Assembly (NCBI GenBank): GCA_049323915.1 | Contig: JBMOPC010000131.1 | Span: 1 to 64,000, forward strand | Length of the DNA stretch: 64,000 nt | From: BRHc4a sp049323915 | GTDB lineage: Bacteria; Bacillota; Desulfotomaculia; Desulfotomaculales; Desulfocucumaceae | Reading direction: 5' to 3' | Shown: positions 34,390 through 43,244 of the stretch, piece by piece | How the letters are laid out: each line of letters begins with the position of its first letter | Position numbering within the stretch: position 1 is the first letter of the stretch | Program-made: the position numbers and the translations under genes | Notes under the pieces: model-generated | Databases searched by the model: none | What the model was told of the DNA's origin: nothing | The model's input: only the letters and a program-made list of their open reading frames with translations

Positions 34390-36255
34390 TTGACTAATAA
34401 GCTAAGGCTATTATCTCTATTTTTTATTGATTTTTTGTTGGTATCTGCATCGGGCTATGCTGCCTTATGGATAAGGTTTGACGGGCAAATACAGCAGGGC
34501 CACCAGTTGACCGACTATATTTTTATCCCGGCGTTTTTGTGGGTAGCCAGTTACTTTTTTTTCGGCATTTACAAGAAACTATGGCGGTACGCCAGCCTCA
34601 ACGAACTGGTGGTTATTATTACCTCAAACACAGCCGGACTCCTGGTAAACATGGGCCTGGCATATACCGTATACAGCGGCGGGCTTCTCCCGATTCCCCG
34701 TTCGGTATTGGTAATATGGTGGATTTTAAACATATTTGCCATTGGGGGGTCAAGGCTGATGTGGCGGATATGGGTCACCGGCGAGATTCCTATGTTAGGC
34801 AGAAGGACCGGGCTCCCGGTGGTAATATACGGAGCAGGGAACGCAGGGGCCATGGTGGCAAAGGAGCTTCATGTACATAAAGAACTTGATTTATTTCCTG
34901 TTGGCTTCATAGACGACGATGAGACCAAAAAAGACATGCAAATTGCGGGATTAAGAGTTTTAGGGGACAGGAAGGAATTAAAAGAGATTGTAAAGAAATA
35001 CGGCATCGAACAGGTGATACTGGCTTTACCAAAGGCAGGAGGGAAGACGGCCAGAGAAATAGTCAGGATATGCGAGGGTTTGAACGTTAAAGTTAAGGTT
35101 TTTCCCGGAATCTACAGCATGATAAACGGCAATGTATCAGTCAAAACCATAAGGGAAGTTCAGATAGAGGACTTGCTGGGCAGAGAGGAAGCAAAACTGG
35201 ATCTGGATAAGATTAAAGGTTACATCACGGGAAAAACGGTGCTGGTTACGGGGGCGGGGGGGTCAATCGGGTCAGAGATAAGCAGACAAATAATGAAGTT
35301 TTCTCCCGGGCGGATTCTCCTGCTGGGAAAAGGAGAAAACAGTATTTATGACATTACAATTGAACTTAGCGAACGATACAAGGAATACTATATCAGGCCG
35401 GTTATAGCGGATATAAGGGATGAGCCGAGGATCAAGGGGATATTTAATGAATACAGGCCCGATGTGGTATACCATGCGGCCGCGCACAAGCATGTCCCGC
35501 TGATGGAAGACAGCCCCGAAGAGGCGCTGAAAAATAATGTTCTTGGTACTCTCAACCTGGCAAGGGCGGCCTCTTCTGTTGGAACACGCACATTTGTTCT
35601 TATCTCCACCGATAAGGCAGTTAACCCGTCAAATATAATGGGCGCCACCAAGTCTATATCGGAAACGATAATCAGCTACTACAACAGCATTTCTGATACA
35701 GATTATGCCGCAGTCCGTTTTGGAAACGTGCTTGGCAGCAGGGGAAGCGTACTTCCTCTTTTCAGAAAACAGATAGAAAAAGGAGGTCCGGTTACGGTAA
35801 CTCACCCCGATATGATCCGGTATTTCATGACCATATCCGAGGCGGCCCAACTGGTCATACAATCCGGGGCCTTGGCTAGCGGAGGGGAGATATTCGTTTT
35901 GGATATGGGGGACCCTGTTAAAATAGTCGAGTTGGCCGAAACACTTATAAGGCTTTCGGGCCTCGAACCGGGAAAAGACATAGAGATCGTTTTTACCGGT
36001 GTAAGGCCTGGTGAAAAACTTAGCGAGGAGCTTACAGCCGAGTGGGAAGATGTAATTCCCACGGAAAATGAAAGGATTTTCCTGGTTAAGCCGCAGGCGG
36101 TTAATTGCAGGCAAGTAGAAAGCTTGATTGAAAACATTGAAAAAGACATATACTGCCTGAATGACCAGAGGGCGCTTGAGATAATCAGAGCGGTAGTGCC
36201 AGATTATAAAGCCGGAGAACAATGTTTTAAGGAGATTTTTTCGCAAACAGGTTAG
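34390..36255 (+). CDS. EpsC/CapD-type nucleoside-diphosphate-sugar 4,6-dehydratase
   Basis: Membrane-anchored enzyme of 621 residues. Four N-terminal helices are followed by a Rossmann-like domain (VVIYGAGNAGAMVAKEL, about 150) and a C-terminal SDR domain with the NAD-binding TGAGGSIGSE (about 285). STDKAVNPSNIMGATK (about 415) is the active-site segment typical of the PglF/FlaA1/CapD group, in which Met replaces the usual Tyr. Family members make UDP-4-keto-6-deoxy-GlcNAc. TTG 34390 has AGGGGTG seven bases upstream; GTG 34360 is the alternative start. Confidence 0.87.
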   Translation: MTNKLRLLSLFFIDFLLVSASGYAALWIRFDGQIQQGHQLTDYIFIPAFLWVASYFFFGIYKKLWRYASLNELVVIITSNTAGLLVNMGLAYTVYSGGLLPIPRSVLVIWWILNIFAIGGSRLMWRIWVTGEIPMLGRRTGLPVVIYGAGNAGAMVAKELHVHKELDLFPVGFIDDDETKKDMQIAGLRVLGDRKELKEIVKKYGIEQVILALPKAGGKTAREIVRICEGLNVKVKVFPGIYSMINGNVSVKTIREVQIEDLLGREEAKLDLDKIKGYITGKTVLVTGAGGSIGSEISRQIMKFSPGRILLLGKGENSIYDITIELSERYKEYYIRPVIADIRDEPRIKGIFNEYRPDVVYHAAAHKHVPLMEDSPEEALKNNVLGTLNLARAASSVGTRTFVLISTDKAVNPSNIMGATKSISETIISYYNSISDTDYAAVRFGNVLGSRGSVLPLFRKQIEKGGPVTVTHPDMIRYFMTISEAAQLVIQSGALASGGEIFVLDMGDPVKIVELAETLIRLSGLEPGKDIEIVFTGVRPGEKLSEELTAEWEDVIPTENERIFLVKPQAVNCRQVESLIENIEKDIYCLNDQRALEIIRAVVPDYKAGEQCFKEIFSQTG

Positions 36256-36287
36256 TAATTTTTATGGTAGGTACCATCTATTATTCA

Positions 36288-36316
36288 TTGACTAATAAAA
36301 TTTGTATAAATATAAT
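36288..36316 (+). promoter_or_regulatory. Sigma-A promoter inside the polysaccharide locus
   Basis: TTGACT (36288-36293), exact 17-base spacer, perfect TATAAT (36311-36316), with a TATAAA just ahead. It stands before the winged-helix gene and wbpA. Confidence 0.88.
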
Positions 36317-36323
36317 GGTTAAT

Positions 36324-36340
36324 GAGTAATTATATTACTC
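36324..36340 (+). promoter_or_regulatory. Candidate operator palindrome at the transcription start
   Basis: GAGTAAT and ATTACTC form a perfect 7-bp inverted repeat around TAT, beginning eight bases after the -10 box, so it covers the expected transcription start. The next gene encodes a winged-helix protein, making autoregulation likely. Confidence 0.6.
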
Positions 36341-36358
36341 GAATGGGTGGTTGTTTAC

Positions 36359-36913
36359 TTGCTAGATTCGTTAATCACATCTAAAACAAGAATACAGCTT
36401 CTCCTAAGGTTTTTCCTCAATCCCGACAGGGTTTCATACCTTAGAGAGTTGTCGGATGAATTAGGGGAATCAACCAATGGCATAAGAGTAGAGCTTAACA
36501 GGCTGGCGGATGCTAAGTTGCTGATAGCCGAGCAAAAAGGAAGGGTAAAGCGGTACCAGGCCAATATAAACCATCCCCTGTTCCCGGAAATAAACAGCCT
36601 GGTAAGGAAGACCCTGGGACTGGACAGGCTGGTGGAGGATGTTGTAAAAAAGTTGGGGGATATCCAACTTGCTATATTGACCGGGGACTACGCCAGGGGG
36701 ATCGACTCAGGCATTATAGATATCATTATTGTTGGGGAAACGGATACAATAGACGCCTCGTACTTGCAGGTGCTGGTCAACAAGGTAGAGGGATTGATTG
36801 CCAGAAAAATCCGAGTGTTATTATTAAGAATGGAAGAATACGAAAAACTCTCGATCACATTGTATTCCAAAGGGATTCTTGTTATATGGAACGGCACTGA
36901 AAATAAAAAATAA
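36359..36913 (+). CDS. Winged-helix regulator with nucleotidyltransferase-like C-terminus
   Basis: A 184-residue predicted regulator. N-terminal winged helix: LLDSLITSKTRIQLLLRFFLNP, then YLRELSDELGESTNGIRVELNRLADAKLL as recognition helix. The C-terminal part (about 95-180, LAILTGDYARGIDSGIIDIIIVGE) resembles a minimal nucleotidyltransferase fold whose catalytic Asp pair is not clear. Similar proteins often lie within polysaccharide clusters. TTG 36359 has GGGTGG eight bases upstream; GTG 36347 is the alternative. It sits under its own promoter-operator, 18 bases before wbpA. Confidence 0.75.
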   Translation: MLDSLITSKTRIQLLLRFFLNPDRVSYLRELSDELGESTNGIRVELNRLADAKLLIAEQKGRVKRYQANINHPLFPEINSLVRKTLGLDRLVEDVVKKLGDIQLAILTGDYARGIDSGIIDIIIVGETDTIDASYLQVLVNKVEGLIARKIRVLLLRMEEYEKLSITLYSKGILVIWNGTENKK

Positions 36914-36931
36914 GAAAAGGTATACACTCTT

Positions 36932-38230
36932 ATGAAAGAAAAAATTATAAGTAAAATAAACGCTAAAACTGCAAAAATCTGTGTGATAGGTCTGGGGTAT
37001 GTTGGACTTCCTCTTGCCGTTGGCTTTTGCAAAGCGGGATTTTCAGTATCGGCAATTGATATATCAGAAGAAAAAGTTAAACGAATTAATGAAGGCCGTT
37101 CTCCTGTACTAGATGTAACGGATGACGAGCTTACGGAAGCGTTACTAGGAAGAAAGCTTGAAGCAAGCAATGATTTTGAGGATATCAGGAATTCCGACGT
37201 TATTATTATTTGTGTTCCAACTCCGCTTAGAAAGACAAAGGAACCGGATATCTCATACATAGTTTCTGCTGTTTTAGAGATACAAAAGAGACTGGTAAGG
37301 GGACAGATAGTGATACTTGAGTCCACAACCTATCCTGGAACGACTGATGAAGTTGTATTGCCAATGCTGGAAGAGACCGGCTTGCAAGTTGATAAGGATT
37401 TCTTTTTGGCCTTCAGCCCTGAAAGGGTAGACCCCGGCAATAAGAAGTTTAATACTGCAAATATACCAAAAGTTGTTGGGGGAGTTACAGAAGCAAGCAC
37501 TGAGGTTGCAGCAGCGGTTTACAGCAAGATTGTTGAAAAGGTGTATCCCGTTTCGTCCTCCAGGGTGGCGGAAACCGCCAAGCTGTTGGAAAACACTTTT
37601 AGAGCGGTTAACATTGGAATGGTCAATGAGCTTGCTTTACTGTGTCACACAATGGGGATCGATGTCTGGGAAGTAATAAATGCTGCTGCTACTAAGCCGT
37701 TCGGGTTCATGCCCTTTTATCCGGGGCCTGGCATAGGGGGTCACTGCATACCTCTTGACCCGCATTACTTAGCATGGAAAGCCAGGTTAAACGGCTTTGA
37801 GCCGCGTTTTATCGATCTGGCTGATCAAATTAATTCCTACATGCCAAAGTATGTTGTTGAAAGGGTACAGGATATATTGAATGAGCACGGGAAGCCTCTT
37901 AAGGGATCGAATGTGCTGATTTTTGGCGTCGCATACAAAAAGGATATTGATGATGTCAGGGAGTCTCCGGCAATTAACGTAATTGAATTACTTGTTTTAA
38001 AGGGTGCGAATGTAAGTTTCATTGATCCGTATGTTAATTCTATAAGGATAAAAAATCTCAAAATTAAGAGCCAGGAAATCAAATCATGCTTGGATAGTAC
38101 GGATATTGGTGTTGTTATAACGGACCATACTTGCTTTAACTGGGTTGAGATATTATCTTCAAGCATTCCGGTTCTCTTGGATACCAGAGGGAATGTCAAA
38201 GCGGTTGATAGCAAGGTAATTAAAATGTAA
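36932..38230 (+). CDS. wbpA: UDP-N-acetylglucosamine 6-dehydrogenase (WbpA-like)
   Basis: NAD-dependent UDP-sugar dehydrogenase of 432 residues that oxidises C6 of UDP-GlcNAc(-type) sugars to the uronic acid. NAD motif: CVIGLGYVGLPLA; ESTTYPGTT (about 130); catalytic Cys in PGIGGHCIPLDPHYLAW (about 268); C-terminal GVAYKKDIDDVRESPA. This fits the WbpA/WbpO/WecC group rather than UDP-glucose dehydrogenase. Together with WbpP at 52041 it could make UDP-GalNAcA. Substrate is inferred. Confidence 0.87.
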   Translation: MKEKIISKINAKTAKICVIGLGYVGLPLAVGFCKAGFSVSAIDISEEKVKRINEGRSPVLDVTDDELTEALLGRKLEASNDFEDIRNSDVIIICVPTPLRKTKEPDISYIVSAVLEIQKRLVRGQIVILESTTYPGTTDEVVLPMLEETGLQVDKDFFLAFSPERVDPGNKKFNTANIPKVVGGVTEASTEVAAAVYSKIVEKVYPVSSSRVAETAKLLENTFRAVNIGMVNELALLCHTMGIDVWEVINAAATKPFGFMPFYPGPGIGGHCIPLDPHYLAWKARLNGFEPRFIDLADQINSYMPKYVVERVQDILNEHGKPLKGSNVLIFGVAYKKDIDDVRESPAINVIELLVLKGANVSFIDPYVNSIRIKNLKIKSQEIKSCLDSTDIGVVITDHTCFNWVEILSSSIPVLLDTRGNVKAVDSKVIKM

Positions 38231-38245
38231 GAAGGGAGATTGAAA

Positions 38246-39154
38246 ATGTATAAGTCAAAAGAGAGAACCGCGGATGGTGGGCATTTTCCCAAGGTTGTTT
38301 TGATAGACACAGTAAGTTATTGTAATTTGCGGTGTTCAATGTGTGGCCATAGGGATATGAAAAGAAAAAAGGGGATAATGGATATTAATCTATACAAAAA
38401 GATAATAGATGAAATATCTGAGCAAGATAAAAGTGTTAGAGTGTGGCTTGTATTCTTTGGTGAGGCCTTAATACTAAGGCGAAAAGGTTTGTTTGATATG
38501 ATTGCCTACGCCAAGAACAAGGGGCTAACTGATGTTGTTTTGAACTCCAATGGCAATCTTTTGGACGAAGAAACTGCGAGGGGACTTATTTATTCAGGCT
38601 TAGATGCCATATATTTTGGCATAGATGCACATAGCGATGATACTTATTCAAAATATAGGGTTGGAGGGAATTATAATAGGGTAGTAGATAATATACTAAG
38701 ACTTGTACATTTAAAAGAAAAAAATAATTCGGAGAGTCCTGATGTTTATGTGCAATTTGTTGAGATGGATGGAAATAGGCATGAATTAAACGGTTTTATA
38801 GATTTCTGGAAAAATAAGAATGTAACCGTTAAGATCAGACCAATGGTGAGTTGGGCAGGGCTTGTTCAGGCTCCTAATTTAAATGAGGAACTAAAACGTT
38901 GGCCATGTTACTGGGCTATGCAGACTATGTCTATAGCTGATGACGGAAGAGTTGTTATGTGTGCTGTTGATGTGGATGCTAGGTATGTAGCTGGAGACAT
39001 TAAAAACCAATCTCTAGAAGAAGTGTGGAATGGCAGACTAAAAGAAATTAGGGATTTGCATAATAGCGGTCAATTCTCAAAACTACCCCACCCATGCAAT
39101 GAGTGTTTGGATTGGCAATCAGCATCAGCAGATTTCTATAAAATGGAGAAATAA
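38246..39154 (+). CDS. Radical SAM/SPASM protein
   Basis: A 302-residue iron-sulfur enzyme. The radical-SAM cluster motif CX3CX2C is in YCNLRCSMCGH (about residue 30). The usual GGEP motif is degenerate (FFGEALIL). The C-terminal SPASM-type cysteines appear as CYWAMQ, VMCAVD and CNECLDW. ATG 38246 lies seven bases after GAAGGGAG. It opens the AT-rich segment and precedes an AsnB-like gene. Its substrate, a sugar, lipid or peptide, is unknown. Confidence 0.82.
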   Translation: MYKSKERTADGGHFPKVVLIDTVSYCNLRCSMCGHRDMKRKKGIMDINLYKKIIDEISEQDKSVRVWLVFFGEALILRRKGLFDMIAYAKNKGLTDVVLNSNGNLLDEETARGLIYSGLDAIYFGIDAHSDDTYSKYRVGGNYNRVVDNILRLVHLKEKNNSESPDVYVQFVEMDGNRHELNGFIDFWKNKNVTVKIRPMVSWAGLVQAPNLNEELKRWPCYWAMQTMSIADDGRVVMCAVDVDARYVAGDIKNQSLEEVWNGRLKEIRDLHNSGQFSKLPHPCNECLDWQSASADFYKMEK

Positions 39155-39157
39155 AAA

Positions 39158-41035
39158 ATGTGCGGTATTTGTGGTTTTACCGGTTATCAGGACAGTAGAG
39201 TTATAAAGAACATGACATCTAGATTATATCATCGAGGCCCTGATGAAGACGGCTTTTACTGTGATGAATATGTTAGTCTTGGTATGAGGCGACTAAGCAT
39301 TATAGACTTAAAAACGGGAAAGCAGCCTGTCTATAATGAAGAAAAAAATGTCTGGGTGATTTTTAATGGTGAGATATACAATCACAAACTCATAAGGCAA
39401 GAGTTGCAAAAAAAGGGGCATGAATTTTATACACATCACTCGGATACGGAAGTGATTGTTCACCTTTATGAGGAATATGGTGATGGTTTTCCTAATTATA
39501 TAAACGGGATGTTCGCCATAGCCTTATGGGATACTAGCAAGAGAAGGTTATTACTGGTAAGGGACCGCATGGGGGTAAAGCCTTTATTCTATACATTGGT
39601 TAGCGGAAACCTGGTTTTTGCGTCTGAAATTAAATCTATCCTTTGTTATCCAGAGTATAAAAAAGATATATGTTATGAAGGCGTTTTCCATTATTTCAGC
39701 TATAAAAATGTCCCATCGCCATTGACTGCTTTTAAGGACGTCTATACTGTTCAACCTGGTCAGGTTGTCAGTTTTGAAAACGGTGTAATTGAAAGCAGAA
39801 GGTACTGGAGAATTAACTTTTCATTAAGCAACAGTTACAATGAAGAAGAATTAAAGGAAAAAATAGGTTATCTTCTTGAGGATTCAGTTAAGATAAGAAT
39901 GAATAGTGATGTTCCTTTTGGTGCATATTTAAGTGGTGGTGTTGACTCTAGTGCTGTTGTTGCCTATATGAGCAAATACCATGATAAGCCTATTAAAACT
40001 TTCTCTTTAGGTTATAAGGATCAGCTAACGAATAAGGACGAAGATTTATACTATGCCAGAAAAGTTTCGAAAGTATTCAATACCGATCATTACGAATATA
40101 TAATGTCATCAAGAGAACTGATGGAGGATATTGACAGTATTATAGAATCATTTGATCAGCCTTTTTCAGGTACCATCTCCACTTATTTTTTATCAAAACT
40201 GATAAAAAAACACGTTAAAGTGGCCCTTTCTGGTGATGGGGCAGATGAATTGTTTGGAAGTTATTTGGCACACAGATTAGCACAGCCAATGTATCATTTT
40301 TCTCGTTTATATGATAAATATAAAAACAATAAACTGAGTCTTGACGAGATAGCATTGCTTGAGCCATACTCTTCAAACATCCAATACCTTGTAGATTTAC
40401 ACAATGCTTCTGGTGGAAATCGTTCAGATTGGCGAAGCATGTTGTTTGTTTTTTCGGATGTCGAAAAAACAAACATTCTCGCAAAGAGTTTTATGGAAAA
40501 TTTAAATAATTATTCTTCGTCAAAAAAGCTGATAGAAGAACAGTTTAATGACGGAACCACAGATGATCCTTTAAACTCAATACTTGAGCTCGATTGGAAC
40601 ACATTACTACCAGATCAAGTATTAGCATTTGTTGATTTTTTGTCAATGGCTCACTCAATTGAGGTAAGATCACCTTTTCTTGATTACAGATTAGTTGAGT
40701 TAGTTTCCTCAATTCCCGGGTCGTATAAAATAAGAAATGGCGTTGTTAAAAGTATTCTAAAGAAGAGTGTCGAAGGGGTTCTTCCTGAGGGTATAACGCA
40801 GAGACCGAAAGAAGGATTTGTTCTCCCTATTTTTTATTGGATGATGGGTCAGTTAAAAAACTATATTTCAAGTGAGCTTTCAAAAGAAAAGCTAAGTCAA
40901 CATACTTTTTTTAATGTTGAGAGTATAACCGGACTGTTAAATAGTTTTGAATCTGGGAACATGTCAGTAGCCCCTAAATTATGGAATATAGTAATGTTTC
41001 AGGTTTGGTATAGGCGCTATTTTGGAGGTGCCTAA
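39158..41035 (+). CDS. asnB: AsnB-type glutamine amidotransferase (first copy)
   Basis: A 625-residue class II amidotransferase plus AMP-forming synthetase. The N-terminal nucleophile is Cys2 (MCGICGF), with RHRGPDE-like YHRGPDEDG. The ATP-binding PPi loop is LSGGVDSSAVVAY (about 262). Canonical enzymes make asparagine. In uronic-acid polysaccharide loci, relatives (WbpS-like) are proposed to amidate the sugar carboxyl, which fits the nearby WbpA and WbpP. The next gene overlaps its stop by one base. Confidence 0.85.
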   Translation: MCGICGFTGYQDSRVIKNMTSRLYHRGPDEDGFYCDEYVSLGMRRLSIIDLKTGKQPVYNEEKNVWVIFNGEIYNHKLIRQELQKKGHEFYTHHSDTEVIVHLYEEYGDGFPNYINGMFAIALWDTSKRRLLLVRDRMGVKPLFYTLVSGNLVFASEIKSILCYPEYKKDICYEGVFHYFSYKNVPSPLTAFKDVYTVQPGQVVSFENGVIESRRYWRINFSLSNSYNEEELKEKIGYLLEDSVKIRMNSDVPFGAYLSGGVDSSAVVAYMSKYHDKPIKTFSLGYKDQLTNKDEDLYYARKVSKVFNTDHYEYIMSSRELMEDIDSIIESFDQPFSGTISTYFLSKLIKKHVKVALSGDGADELFGSYLAHRLAQPMYHFSRLYDKYKNNKLSLDEIALLEPYSSNIQYLVDLHNASGGNRSDWRSMLFVFSDVEKTNILAKSFMENLNNYSSSKKLIEEQFNDGTTDDPLNSILELDWNTLLPDQVLAFVDFLSMAHSIEVRSPFLDYRLVELVSSIPGSYKIRNGVVKSILKKSVEGVLPEGITQRPKEGFVLPIFYWMMGQLKNYISSELSKEKLSQHTFFNVESITGLLNSFESGNMSVAPKLWNIVMFQVWYRRYFGGA

Positions 41036-41586
41036 TGATTAAAAGAGAAAGAGTTAGTTTAGTGCCATATGATCGCGAGTTTTTTAAAAGTACACTGAGC
41101 ATGGTTAATGATGCCCAGACAATGGCTTTTATAAATAGAGTATTGCCAGTAACAGAAATGGAACATGAAGAATGGTCAAAAAAAGTGTTATTTGATAAAA
41201 AATGGATATTATTCGCTATAACTGCTGGAAAAGAGCCCAGACATATAGGAAATTGTGGTTTGAAAGATATTGATGAAAGGTCGAGGAAGGCAGAGCTCTG
41301 GATATACTTGACACCGCAGGATACCGATAAGGGATATGGAATTGAGGCAATAAGTGCACTTGTCGAATACGGCTTTAACTCATTAAATTTAAATAGAATA
41401 TCGGCTTATTGCCTCGACCGTAATGTGCGGGCTCAGAATGCATTTAAAAAATGTGGTTTTATCCAGGAAGGTGTTTTTAGGGAGGATGTTTATATTGGAG
41501 GCAAATATCGGGATACAATGAGGTTAGCAATATTAAAAAAAGATTTTATGAAAGGAAATGGATCAGATGTCGCAGAACGAAATTAA
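41035..41586 (+). CDS. GNAT-family N-acetyltransferase
   Basis: A 183-residue RimJ/RimL-type acetyltransferase. The acetyl-CoA binding loop is in QDTDKGYGIEAISALVEYGF (about 95-115), followed by NRISAYCLDRNVRAQNAFKKCGF, the strand and helix that close the fold. It is translationally coupled to asnB and overlaps the next gene. In this context it may acetylate an amino sugar made by the DegT aminotransferase downstream; this is inferred. Confidence 0.85.
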   Translation: MIKRERVSLVPYDREFFKSTLSMVNDAQTMAFINRVLPVTEMEHEEWSKKVLFDKKWILFAITAGKEPRHIGNCGLKDIDERSRKAELWIYLTPQDTDKGYGIEAISALVEYGFNSLNLNRISAYCLDRNVRAQNAFKKCGFIQEGVFREDVYIGGKYRDTMRLAILKKDFMKGNGSDVAERN

Positions 41587-42550
41587 ACATACCCAGGAAC
41601 ATTACGGGATAAGGCCGGAGGCTATGGCATTCCCCATGATGTGTGTTTTGTCTTTTGTCTACGTATGTAATGCAAAATGCCCGAATTGCCCCTATACTCT
41701 TTCAAGAATAAGAGAAGACTATAAAGACAGTCTGTATATGAGTGAGGAAACATTTAAAATAATTGCGGATCAGTGTGGTAAATACGGAGCATTCATAAGG
41801 ATTTCTGGCGGAGGCGAGCCAATGCTTCATCCAAAGGCAGTAGAACTTATAGAATATGCCAAAAAGGTCGGTGCAAAGGTTGGGTTAATAACTAACGGCT
41901 CCAAATTTGTCGAGAAAAACTCCAGAAGACTTATTGATGCAAATATCGATGTTATAGAGTTTAGTGTAGATGCAGGGGATAAAAAAACTTATTCGAAAGT
42001 ACGTCCAGGCCTTTGCTGGGATACTTTGATAAAAAATGTTGAAATTGTTTTAGATTTGAGAAATAAATTTAATTCAAAAACAAAAATAATAGCCAGCGTG
42101 ATTAATCAAGAAGGCGTTGATGTTGATGCTGCGGAAGAATTTTGGAAAACAAAAGTGGACGTAGTTCAAAAAAGGAAGTTTTTAACCTGGGGAATAGGAG
42201 ATCCATTAAAATCTGCCGATCCTTCTCCATACCTTAAACCGGATGAGTTGATTCCCTGTCCATTCATTTTTGAAAGGCTGAACATTGATTCAAGAGGTAA
42301 AGTTATGGTGTGTGGGTTTGATATTGCCGCCAGAACTGATATGGGAAATGTACATGAAAAATCAATTGAAGAAATCTGGCATGGAGAGGAATTTAATTAT
42401 TATAGGCAGAAGCACTTGGAAAAAAGAGGTGCAGACATTGAAATGTGCAGGGATTGTCCGGATTGGAAATATAGATCATGGAAACACAACTATTGGAAAT
42501 TAATAGCCAATGCTGAAGAATCTAGAAAAAGCAAAATTTTAGGTAGTTAG
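41567..42550 (+). CDS. Second radical SAM/SPASM protein
   Basis: A 327-residue radical SAM enzyme. The cluster motif is in YVCNAKCPNCPY (CX3CX2C, about residue 33), the GGEP equivalent is RISGGGEPMLHP (about 78), and the SPASM cysteines are CPFIF, VMCGFD and CRDCPDW. The start is taken as ATG 41567 on ribosome-site spacing; ATG 41558 is also in frame. It overlaps the GNAT gene and lies one base before the WbqC gene. It resembles the first copy in architecture but not closely in sequence. Substrate unknown. Confidence 0.82.
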   Translation: MSQNEIKHTQEHYGIRPEAMAFPMMCVLSFVYVCNAKCPNCPYTLSRIREDYKDSLYMSEETFKIIADQCGKYGAFIRISGGGEPMLHPKAVELIEYAKKVGAKVGLITNGSKFVEKNSRRLIDANIDVIEFSVDAGDKKTYSKVRPGLCWDTLIKNVEIVLDLRNKFNSKTKIIASVINQEGVDVDAAEEFWKTKVDVVQKRKFLTWGIGDPLKSADPSPYLKPDELIPCPFIFERLNIDSRGKVMVCGFDIAARTDMGNVHEKSIEEIWHGEEFNYYRQKHLEKRGADIEMCRDCPDWKYRSWKHNYWKLIANAEESRKSKILGS

Positions 42551-42551
42551 T

Positions 42552-43244
42552 ATGATAATTGGCATACTACAACCGGGATACTTGCCATGGCTGGGATTTT
42601 TTGAACAATTATATAGAAGCGATATTTTTGTCATATATGATGATGTTCAATATGATAAAAATGGGTGGCGAAATAGAAATAGAATTAAAACACCTAATGG
42701 TATTCAGTGGCTCACAGTACCAGTTTTGTTAAAGGGAGATAGTAAATCCCTCATTAGAGATGTTAAAATAAACAACCAGGAAAGCTGGAGGAAAAAGCAT
42801 TGCCAAAGCATTAAGACCAATTACTCCAAGTCAAAGTTTTACAATCACTATTTTTACTTATTTGAGAAGGTTTATTCAAAAGAATGGAATTTTTTAATTG
42901 ATTTAGATATGGAATTAATATATGTTCTTTGCGATTTGCTGGGCCTGAAAAGAAAAATTGTGTATTCATCTGATCTGGGTGTTCAAGGAGATAAGAACGA
43001 AAGATTGATAAAGATTTGCAAGAAGTTTGGTGCCAGCATTTTTTATGAGGGACATGCTGGCAAGGACTATATAGACAAAAAGGTTTTTATTGAGTCCGGT
43101 ATAGAAGTTAAATTTCAGGATTATAGACACCCTGAATACAACCAGTTATATGGAGATTTTGTTCCATATCTCTCGGTGATTGACTTGCTTTTTAATGAAG
43201 GAGATAGTAGCTTAAAAATTTTGACTAAGGAGCAAGAGTTATGA
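42552..43244 (+). CDS. WbqC-family protein
   Basis: A 230-residue protein with GILQPGYLPWLGFFEQ at the N-terminus, DDVQYDKNGWRNRNRIKTPNG (about 30-50) and WLTVPV, the diagnostic motifs of the WbqC-like family found in polysaccharide loci. Its biochemical function is not established; transfer or ligation chemistry on sugars has been suggested. It overlaps the next gene by four bases, so it is coupled to the dehydratase. Confidence 0.85.
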   Translation: MIIGILQPGYLPWLGFFEQLYRSDIFVIYDDVQYDKNGWRNRNRIKTPNGIQWLTVPVLLKGDSKSLIRDVKINNQESWRKKHCQSIKTNYSKSKFYNHYFYLFEKVYSKEWNFLIDLDMELIYVLCDLLGLKRKIVYSSDLGVQGDKNERLIKICKKFGASIFYEGHAGKDYIDKKVFIESGIEVKFQDYRHPEYNQLYGDFVPYLSVIDLLFNEGDSSLKILTKEQEL

